Source: Aquanectria penicillioides
Taxonomy: Eukaryota > Ascomycota > Sordariomycetes > Hypocreales > Nectriaceae
Direction: 5' to 3'
DNA: 64,000 nucleotides
Assembly (NCBI GenBank): GCA_003415625.1
Contig: PYIU01000004.1
Coordinates: forward strand, 4,712,001-4,776,000
Of this stretch, positions 55,243-64,000 are shown piece after piece. Numbering within the stretch: position 1 is the stretch's first letter; each line of letters opens with the position of its first letter. The notes below the pieces were generated by a model. The model was given only the letters and a program-made list of their open reading frames with translations. It was not told the DNA's origin and ran no database searches. Both the position numbers and the translations under genes were made by a program.

Positions 55243-56820
55243 TGTTTTTGGCGTTTTTTGGCCTCTTGAGCCTTGACAAGATGTGGAGACTCGTCGAGTT
55301 CAACTTGGGAACAATGGCCCTTATTATTTCTCGAATTCGCACTCATTCAAAGTACGTCATAACATGACATGGTTTGCTCGGCATTTGACAAATGCTCGTG
55401 CACAAGCCACCATCAACACAAAAGGCCAAGGGCAAAGGGCAAGAGACAAGCGCTCGCCCGCAATCGAGTGCCAGCGGCTTCTATTTCTCTTTAGCTTTTG
55501 TTGCTGAAACTGTCGCTTGCTGCACTTTGGGTTTGGCGGTTTGGCACCAACTCACAAGCTAGGCTTCATCATTGACAGGGGCCGGGCGTCGCGGAAATTG
55601 ACCCGTTGAACAAAGAACAAACCTTACACGGCGCCAACTGCCGACGAAGCCGGGCTCTCGCTGCAACCGAAGCGTCGGGCGCAGAGGCTTGATCCTTGCA
55701 AACTTTGCTGTGAGCACGTTTGGGGACCGAGCGGGTTCGCGGAGCAAGGATCTCCTGGGCCTTTTGGAATCTTCTTCGGGTGATGATAGTTGGTGGCTTT
55801 GGAAATTGCCAATATTGAGATGTGCAGTTTGAAGTCCCCTTGACCTGGAGAATGCTCATTCCGTGCATTTTGCGTTCCGAGATGGATTGAATCCTGCAAA
55901 CTCGAAAAGTCTATCCTAGACTAGCTACTTGGTGCAACACCAGCGACACGCCAGTCTGCATATACCCAATGTTTGACATTTTCGGATCCACGGATGCAGG
56001 ACGACAAAAAATTACGCAATCTTGCAGTTTCGAGAAGGGCCTCCGGAACGAATTTATCATCCTCTAGAACGAAAAAGTAGTTAAGCTTTGGATGCTGTCC
56101 GTCGCGTCACATCCAAGTGTTCCACTTTACCTGCTAGCCGTTTCCATCTCCCTTTAGCTGCTCCAGCCTCCCTGCACTCTGGAACCGAGGTGCCATCTCC
56201 CCTTAGAGTCACCGTGCCCGCGGGGTCCGTATCTGGGGTTTGCGGCCGTTGCTGGCCCTTTTGAGGCCTGAGAGTCTCGGATGGACTTGATTAGCCACTC
56301 ATGATGTCCAAATCGGTCGAACGACCACTTTAGTGTCTTTCATTCAAACTATAACTGACCTGATTTCAGCCTTAACTTGGGTCTCAGGGATGCTCCCAGA
56401 CTTGCGACATTGCTTTGTTTTGGTAAGACCCGCTTGCTTGCCTTATCAGCTTATCTTGATCATCAATACCGCCCACCCTTGTTACCTACCCTATATCTCG
56501 GATGCTCTCTGAAAATCCTTGATTCTTTTCCTCTTGTGGAGTGAAGTTAGGTAGCGCAGAGTGATGGTGCCCTTCGTAGAATATTTGAACATTTTCTGTG
56601 CATTACTGAACAATAGAAGCGGTCCTGGTTCCAAGTGGGCCGCAAGAGTGAATCCACGAAGTTGAGCTGTTGGTGCAATGGAGATGCGATTGAAATTATG
56701 CTAAGTTTGCTGACTGGGGGCAAAGCGACAAACCCTAAGACGAATTGAGGTACTGTAAACAATATACAGGCACGCGCAGAGACAGTTATAGCAGGCGATA
56801 TGCGCAATAGGTCGGTTTAG
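55243..56820. other. 1.6-kb intergenic region ahead of the AT-rich block
   Basis: Normal base composition, including a GC-richer part around 56170-56280 with CCCCTTAG and GCGGGGTCCG elements that could be stress-element-like. No gene supported. Composition drops sharply towards AT at about 56820-56880. Confidence 0.4.
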
Positions 56821-57239
56821 ATCAATTGGGATTCGTAAGGAATAGCTAGATAGTAGTTATAGAATGCAGTCACCTATTTATAGTGTAGGGATTCCCTTAT
56901 AAGGATATATGGCCTTAAGACCTAGGCCTATAAGGCCCTTAAGGTTAGCTTATAGCCGGCTACTATATCTATAGTGGTGACTACCTTTGCCTAGCTGCTA
57001 TATCTATTAATACTCCCTTTAAGCCTAATTAAGGGCTTATCCTTAGGTACTATTATAAGGCTATCTTAACCTTCTTTATATATATATTCCTTATATAATT
57101 ATAGAGTTATTCTTTTTTTATTGCTAAAGCAATTATTTGCTTAAGTAAGACTTTTTTACTGCTAGAGGTAGGCTTTTTTACTATAGCTAAGGGCATTGCT
57201 ATAAGCTTTTATAGGTACTATTTATACTTACTTTAGTAT

Positions 57240-58229
57240 TTTTAGTATAGTACCTTTTTTAATTTTAGCCTTAATCTTAAGGCATTAATAAAAGAGTAAT
57301 ATAATAGGCCTATTAATAGCTTTATAAATATATTAGTAATATTTTTAGTAGAAGGGATATATTATAGTTTAACTATACTATTCTTAATAGCCTTTTTTAT
57401 AAAGTAATATTATATTTAAATATACTTTATATAGATATAGAATTTAGGATTATATATTAGCTTTATAATACTTTAGTTATCTATAAAGATTATTATTAGG
57501 GCAATTAATAGGCTATTAAGTTTCTTTATAAAGCTTTTTATTTATATAATTTATAATACTATCTTTATTAATATATAGTATTTAGCTTTTATTAAGGACT
57601 TTACTATAGTTTTTTAATATTTATTAAACTATATAATTAGGCCTTTATTTATAAAGAATATATATCCTTTAGTTAATTATATTATTTTTAGGCAGCTAGT
57701 ATAGTTAAAGTTATAATAGCTATAAAGATTAAATAAATTGCTATATAACTCTTCCTTAAGGCAGTAATAATAGATAGAGTAATTAAGGCTCCTTTTAATA
57801 TATTATAGTATTCTTTTTATAGCCTTAAGTTATTGCTTATTTAAGCTATTTAAAAAGTATGCCTAAAGACTATATATAAAGGCTAGATTAGGCTAGCTTT
57901 ACTATAAGAGATAATTAACTTTTTTTACTATTAATATATATTTTTTATTAATAGCCTTTATACTAAAGATATTAATTGCTTTAATTAAATAATAGGTTTC
58001 TATTTCTATTAATATATTTATAGCTTTATAATTAAAGTATTTAAATTGCTTAAAGATACTTATTATATAGTCTCTTTATAATAATATAAGCAATTTATCT
58101 TTTTCTACTATAATAGCTATACTTAAGAAAAGCTTAGGAAATTTAAGTAACTTTATCTTTACTTTTTATATAAATTTATTAATAAAAGTATTTATATTTT
58201 TATTATTATTAATAACTATAAGTATTAAG
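57240..58229 (-). mobile_element. Ty1/copia retrotransposon relic (3' RT and RNase H)
   Basis: Reading the minus strand, the C-terminal part of a copia polyprotein is recognisable through stops. It shows LLQRDYIISIFKQFKYFNYK and INILIEIETYYLIKA (end of RT), then PNLAF (former P-D-L-A-F, about 57877-57893) and LKAIKRIL*YIKRSLNY, the connection. Next are KGYIFFINKG, the S-x-K-A-K-Y tract (former STEAEY) and IDN*S, the RNase H core. FYIYIKYI*I*YYFIKKAI (former H-x-R-T-K-H-I-D) and YIPSTKNITNIFIK follow at the C-terminus. No intact LTR was located. The relic is non-functional and carries an extreme mutation-context bias. Confidence 0.75.
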
Positions 58230-60480
58230 TTGGGGTTTAGGGTAATGTGGATTAATCTATTATTAGGTTGGTTAGGAAGATAAAAGGGACCTTAAAGATA
58301 TAGGAAATAAATAGGCAGTTTTCTTTAATTAATTTTTATTTTTAAAATTCTAAATTCCTTGCATTTAGACCCTATTGAAGTCCTAATGCAGCTCCTTATA
58401 ATATTACTTTATTTATAACTTTTTGCCCTATTTTCTTTCTTTCTTTTCTTTAAGGGATACTCTAAAGCATTCAATTAAATGCTTTAATACTCTTTTAAGT
58501 TATTTGCAGCTATTTAGGAAGGCTATTCGATCTTTAATTGAACCTACTTACCCTATACCCTTTTGGGTAGGGTGTATGTTTTGGCTAGTGTCCCTATCTA
58601 CCAATACATTTAGAGGTTATAGTAGAGAGAGGCCTTTAAGTTATTTAAAAAGATATTAAAGTGTTTGATTAAACTCTTTAGTAATACTTTTAAGCTATTA
58701 TTAAGAACCTAAAGAAGTAGTGGACAATTAATTATAAAGATCTAGAAATTTCTAGATACCAAAAAACCTATTACTCCTATAAAAATAAAGGGCATTAGAA
58801 TTAAAAATAATACTAAAGGTAAGTAAAGATATTAATATAAGTTTGCATTCTAAAAAAAGAAAACTCATTACTATAGTTAGGGTAGATATATAGAAAAATT
58901 TAACAACCTAATATAGTGCTAATATATTAGCATAAAGGCATATAAGGCAAAATAATAGTATAAATAATGTATAAGCATTTAATTAAATACTTTTAAATAT
59001 TAAAGTATATTTAAGACTGCTAAAAGCTTAATTTATAGATTAAGAAAGGAAAAAGAAGAGAAAAAAGAAGATTATTTAATCCTTAATTAATTATAGGGAA
59101 TAGGAAATTTTTATTATCCTTATTAGTCTTTAGACTTTAGCTAAAGGGCATATATATATACTTACTACTATTTTAATTGGCTATTTTACTTATTATTATT
59201 AACTTTAAAAAGCTAGTTTAAATTTATTAAAATAAAGCCTTATTAAATATAATATTACTATTCCTTTTCTTTACTTTTCTTAATTATCTTAATATATATC
59301 TTAATTTATTTTATTATTTTATTCTTTTATTATATATATATATTGTTTTATTGCAATTTATAACCCTAAAAGTTAGGCAGCTGGCCTATACTCTTTTATA
59401 TATATATACTAAAACACTTATTATAGGAATCCTAATAACTATAATTTACTAATGCCTTTAGACAAAAAAATAAAGGGAATATTTAATTAAATGCAATTAA
59501 ACCCCTTAAGCCCTATTAGGAGTAAAGAGGGTCAATATAGTTAATAATCTTTAACTATCCTTTTTAAGTTAATTAATACTATTAATATTAATATTCCTAA
59601 AGAGAATAAACTAAATATACTAGCTAAAATAATAGAAGTAACTATTACCCCTATTTAATTACTTAATATAATTTTTAATAGAAGGAATATTATATATTTT
59701 CTTAGATTATATAATGGATTTATAACTAGCTAAAGAGTTGTAAATAGTGCAAAGGGTAAAGCTTTAATATACTATATAACCTTTAAAGTATCTTAAGATA
59801 TTATAAACTTACTAAAAGGCAATAATTAGCCTACTATAAAGTAGAACCTTTTAAAAACCTTTAAGTATTAGGATTTAAATCAATTAAATCTATTTAAGAA
59901 TAAGCTTTAATAAATAAATATAACTTTAATCCAGTCTATAAAGTATAGAGTTATCCTTTAGTAGCTTATAAAGCATGCCTAATTTAGTAGAAAAGTAGAT
60001 CCTATTGGCTAGAAGGCTTCTATAGTATAGGCTTAGGCTGTCTATAATGCTATACTAAAAAATATTATTATTAATGTTTGCTAATAGAAAGGGAAATACC
60101 TAAATACCTTAAGAACAATAAGGTATAAGGAGATAATTAGGCTAATTAAGAACTTCTTTAATGCTAAAAAAGAAATTTAAATCTTTTAGATAGAAAGGAA
60201 GGATAATAACTTTAAATATTTTAAGAAAACTAAAAAACCTTTTGCTTATTAAAATTAGCTTTAGCATTAAAAGCCTAAGTTCCCTAACCCTATCTAAAGC
60301 TTAAAAGGGGAGTTAAGTCTTTTTACTAAAGGAATAAAGAAGCTATAAATTAATATAGCTTAAGATATTATAAATAAATTATAGGAATTAAAAAGGATTA
60401 TACATTAAGAGATTAACCAATTAAAAATAGAATTGTTATTATTAATTAAGAACAACCTTAACTAAATAAAAGAATTTAAT
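58230..60480. repeat. AT-rich transition zone, probably LTR/gag part of the gypsy relic
   Basis: A less biased patch (58230-58640) retains TGG, TGA and some CCA/ACA and includes a GC-rich hairpin at 58547-58574. From about 59 kb, weak gag-like coding on the plus strand can be followed towards the zinc knuckle at 60538. Exact element boundaries and LTRs were not resolved. Confidence 0.4.
58547..58574. repeat. GC-rich hairpin in the AT-rich block
   Basis: ACCC TA TACCC TTTT GGGTA GGGT: the inner TACCC/GGGTA arms enclose a T4 loop and the outer ACCC/GGGT arms extend the stem with a 2-nt bulge. It stands out in surrounding AT-rich DNA. Confidence 0.45.
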
Positions 60481-63400
60481 TATATACATCCCTATTATAA
60501 CTTCTATATTAATGCAAGTTATAATAGGGATCTAAAGTGCTTTTATTATATAGAAGTAAGGCATTTTTTAAACTATTGCTTACTTTTTATAGAAGATAAA
60601 AGAAGGGAATTTATAGACTATAATAGTAATGCTAGCTTTATTTAAATAAAGCAATAAGAACTTTTACTACCCTTAAAACTAGTATATAAGCTTACTATTA
60701 AAGAAGGAGTAAAAAAAATAATTATTTTATGGATTCTAAAATTCCTTACCTTTAAGATTTATAGCTAAACTAAAGTTATAATAGTAAATAAGCTAAATGT
60801 ATAGAAATAGTAGATTGCTAAAGAAGAGAAGCATTTAATTAAAGACTTCCTTAGGCATATAAATTAACTAAAGTATAGCTCTTTAATGCTTAGTAGGAAT
60901 TCCCTTAAGGAGACCTAAGAACCTAAAGTTAATTGCATTTTTATTAATAATTAAGCTATAGAATTAATTAATAACCCTTTTATTACTAATATTATATTAA
61001 AAACTAATATTGCAAAATATATAAAAGTAAAATTAAAAGAGAAATTAGCTAATTAAAAAAAGGAAAAAGGAATTTAATCTTTTATTTAGGTTATAAATAG
61101 GGAACTTATTAAAAATAAGGAGATTGCTAATATTATTTTTAAAGAAAAGGATTAAAATGCTTTTAATTAAATGCTTAAGGTTATTTAAATAAAAAGATAA
61201 GTTTATAAAAAGGTAGTAGAATTAAAAGTCCAAATAACTATTAAGGATTTAATTACCCTTAACTCTCCTTTAGGTAATAATATCTTAAAAATAGTTTTTA
61301 ATTATATAAAAAGAATAAAAGAAGTTAAATAGGTAAAACCTAAACCTTTATTAAAAAAGAGATAGGTTTAGTAAGCTATTAACCTAATTACAATTAATAA
61401 TTTAAAAGCAATATTCTTAAAGGAGTACTTTAACTGTATTATTAAGTAGTATAGTATTAATAGTATATTAATTAAGAAGGAATCCAAACCTTATTATATA
61501 CTATTGCCTAAAGAATACCTTATTAAGGATTAGGGAAGTATTAATAAAGTTAATATTGGCTATATAATAACTAAAGGGGGAAAAGTTATATTTAATTAAA
61601 TATATTTAATAGTTTATATAAACATTTTAAACCAATAGCATTAAAGAACTTTAGCTTAATGCTAAAAACTACTAAAAATTTAAGTAAAGTTAAGTAACCC
61701 TAATAGAATAATTTAAAAAGCTTTAGTAGATTTTAGGTTAAAAGGAAATATTATCTTTAATAAAATAGCATAAAAATATAAGCTAAAAGTAAAGCCTATA
61801 GAAGCTTCTACTATATTTTACTTTAATAATTGAATCTAAATGTATAAAGAAGTAAATATTAAGCTATTTTTTAAAAATATTTAAATAGTATAAAGATTCT
61901 ATATTACTTTAAGAGAATATATTTTTATTCCTTTTATTTTAGAAATGCCCTTTATTAAGGCTACTAAAGTTATATTTAATTATATATCTCCAAAAGGAGA
62001 AATGCTCCTATAATATTAACTTAACTTAATTAAGATTATTATGCCTACTGCTAGAAATATTAAATAGAATGCCTTAAGGAGTATAAAGACTACTTAAGGC
62101 AACTAAAAATAAATTCCTAAAATTCTTTTAAATTAATAGGATTATAGGGTCTAAAAGAAGATAATAATAAGCATTTAATTAAATAGTTAAATAAGGCATT
62201 AGTAAAAGCAGTAATTTAATTAATAGTTAGAAATTAATTAAAGGTTAACTATATAAAAGTAATAAAGGTAAAGAAAAAGCTATAGTTAGCTGTATACTAA
62301 AAAGGGAAGATAGTATTTATTAATATAATATATAAACGAAAAGCCAATAAAATATATCCTAAAGATAATATTCTATTAAATGGATCTATCCCTAAAGGGG
62401 ATCTATATTAAAAGGAGAAAAAGTAAAAGAAAGTAAAGAAAGACCTTAAAGAGAAGTTTAAGTACTTAAAGCTTTTAATACTTAAGTTCTTTAAAATAGC
62501 TAAAGAATTAAGGCTATATAAAGAAAGACTTTAGAAAGTAATTAATTAAATAGAAGGGATCTTTACTAATAAAAAAAGAAGTATCCTTTTGGAAATTCTT
62601 TATAATAGAGAAGCGGCATTTGCTTAAGATTTTAAGGAGTATAAAAGACTAAACCCTAAAGTGGCCCCTCTATAGATTATTAAAATAACTAAATATAAAG
62701 CCTAATAAATAGAAAACATTTTAATCCCTAAAGAATTAAAAAAAAAGGTTATTAAGTTACTAAAAACTTAAATAAAGAGAGGAATCCTTTAAGAGTCTTA
62801 TGCTGCCTATTAGAACCTATATATACTAGTAGCAAAAAAGAACAATAGACTTCACTTAATTAATTCAGCCAAAAGATATAATGTATATATAATATAGAAT
62901 AGATTAATTCCTTTAGGAGCTAATAAATTCTTAGCTAAATTTAAAATATATAAAATCCTAACTCTTTTGGACTTCTTTTTGGGATATAATTAGATTTCTT
63001 TAGTAGAGGAAAGTTAGGATTTAATGACTTTTAATATGCCATTAGGGCTTTTTAGGATATATACCTTACTGTAAGGAGGAATTAATTTAATAGTATAGTT
63101 CTTAAGAATTATAATTAAAATCCTTTTTAATTTATTACTAAAAGTCTATTAAGCCTTCTTAAATAATATTGCTATTAAAGGACTAAAGACTAAATATAAT
63201 AGAGAGGAGGTACTCCTTAATATATAGAAATTTGTCCTAAAGCATTTAATTAATTTAGATAAAACTCTTTTAAATGTTAAGCTATTTGGGTGTATGATTT
63301 TTATAGGGAAGTTAAAGTTCTGCTAGCATATTGCAGTTATTGTTGGATACTTATGCAATATAGCTAGAAGGCAGCCAGTAAAGGAAAAAGTGATTAAGAT

Positions 63401-64000
63401 TAATAAGTAAGAAAGATACTATAACCTAAAGTAGGTTAAAGTGTTTTTAGGAATTATAGGCTACTATTAAATTTAGGTTAAAAGATATATTTAGATTGCT
63501 AGACCTTTTATTTAATTATTAAGGAAGGATGCTATATAAATATAGGGTAAGGAATAAGCCAATACTATAGCAGTTCTTAAAAAAAAGATAATCTTTACTT
63601 CTATCCTAATAATATTAAACCTTTCTAAAGGATTTAAGGAGGTTATCCTTATAACTAATACTAATAAAAAAGGCTAAAGTGCAATATTAATATAGATAAT
63701 AAAGGGGAAAAGGCATTTAATAAGGTATAAATCTAGTCTTTAGACTCCTATAAAATAAAGATATAATACTATTAAACTTAAATATAAGGGCATATTATAT
63801 AGGATTAAATGCCTTTATAGCTATATATATAGATTGCCCTTTATTTTAAAGATAGATTCTTAAGTTTTAGTTTATTAGCTTAATAGTAAGGCTAATAATA
63901 TCCTTAATATAATAATTATTTAATGGATTAGTTATATTCTATTATTTAACTTTACTATTTAATACATTTTTAAAAATAAAAATAATATAGCTAATAGGCT
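60481..64000 (+). mobile_element. Ty3/gypsy retrotransposon relic (gag, protease, RT, RNase H), runs off the window
   Basis: Plus-strand motifs occur in the canonical Ty3/gypsy order. The Gag zinc knuckle is at 60538-60579 (C-x2-Y-x4-H-x4-C, second Cys replaced by Tyr). An aspartic-protease-like segment starts with VDFRLKGN at 61726 (former D-S-G type active site) and ends PFILEMPFIKA near 61930-61970. Reverse transcriptase follows: NNRLHLINSAKRYN (about 62840), ILTLLDFFLGYN*ISL (about 62955-63000), MTFNMPLGLF (about 63025) and AFLNNI at 63153-63170, where the catalytic Asp pair is Asn-Asn. The connection/RNase H region is VKVFLGIIGYY (about 63440), ILITNTNKKG*SAIL (about 63650) and GILYRIKCLYSYIYRLPFIL (about 63790). 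Integrase would lie beyond the window. It is dead: catalytic residues and many Trp/Gln codons are lost. Confidence 0.78.

Larger units (their letters stand above)
56821..64000. repeat. AT-rich, RIP-mutated retroelement block
   Basis: From about 56.82 kb to the end of the window the sequence is strongly AT-rich, dominated by TA and with very few CpG. Long open frames are absent. Retrotransposon protein motifs can be traced through many stops, nearly all explicable by C-to-T or G-to-A change. This is the expected appearance of repeats mutated by repeat-induced point mutation in ascomycetes. The block probably continues beyond the window. Confidence 0.85.

Noticed and set aside
58236..58250. GGGTTTAGGGT as a possible telomere repeat
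   Set aside because: Only a single unit is present, with no tandem array, inside a retroelement block.
58423..58659. 78-codon open frame in the AT-rich block as a gene
   Set aside because: It has no family features and lies in a patch of atypical repeat sequence; chance frame.

Overview
The window is nuclear DNA of a filamentous ascomycete (Pezizomycotina). Evidence: many short introns (46 to 103 nt) with GT...AG ends, two Zn(II)2Cys6 transcription factors, a CFEM plus PTH11-type receptor, a LaeA-like methyltransferase, a siderophore transporter of the MirB type, a NACHT-type NLR-like protein, and an AT-rich block of retrotransposons mutated in the manner of RIP (repeat-induced point mutation). 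A Sordariomycete, perhaps Hypocreales, fits best, but I cannot name a species. No rRNA, tRNA or CRISPR was recognised.

Layout. 0-8.2 kb: an F-box pseudogene, two alpha/beta hydrolases, a LaeA-like methyltransferase, and fragments of a DUF3431-like and a GNAT gene. 8.2-12 kb: a long promoter region with an exact match to the fungal iron-GATA factor site, then a siderophore transporter. 12.8-14.3 kb: a tannase/feruloyl esterase pseudogene. 15.1-17.9 kb: a short-chain dehydrogenase converging on a Zn2Cys6 regulator. 19.2-25.1 kb: a 2H phosphoesterase-like (DUF1868) gene and a 7-exon NACHT gene. 25.1-27.5 kb: NmrA-like and inositol-monophosphatase pseudogenes. 27.7-33 kb: two F-box genes. 33.2-40.8 kb: a complete MDR-type ABC transporter, a divergent Zn2Cys6 (Upc2-like) regulator and a small O-methyltransferase, which may form a compact regulated unit. 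41.5-43.3 kb: remains of an NLR/TPR gene. 43.4-50.3 kb: two large divergent genes of unusual architecture. One encodes a 915-aa glycine-rich, helical, beta-ended protein; the other a 1019-aa protein that resembles the bacterial P47/OrfX (TULIP-fold) family at its N-terminus and carries a membrane segment and a charged helical tail. 50.5-55.2 kb: a CFEM-GPCR and an MFS transporter. From about 56.8 kb to the end: AT-rich retroelement relics, a Ty1/copia relic on the minus strand followed by a Ty3/gypsy relic on the plus strand that runs off the window.

Overall this looks like an accessory, gene-turnover region. Intact transport, sensing and regulatory genes are interleaved with at least seven decayed genes and end against a RIP-mutated block. 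The most unusual intact content is the divergent pair at 43.4-50.3 kb. The most instructive sequence signal is the clean mutation-context rule in the copia relic: no CpG at all, and CpA surviving only as GCA.

Gene models with introns were assembled by hand from reading frames and splice signals. In every intron-containing model called CDS the exon lengths sum to a whole number of codons. No similarity search was possible, so family names rest on motifs I can see and on memory of the families.
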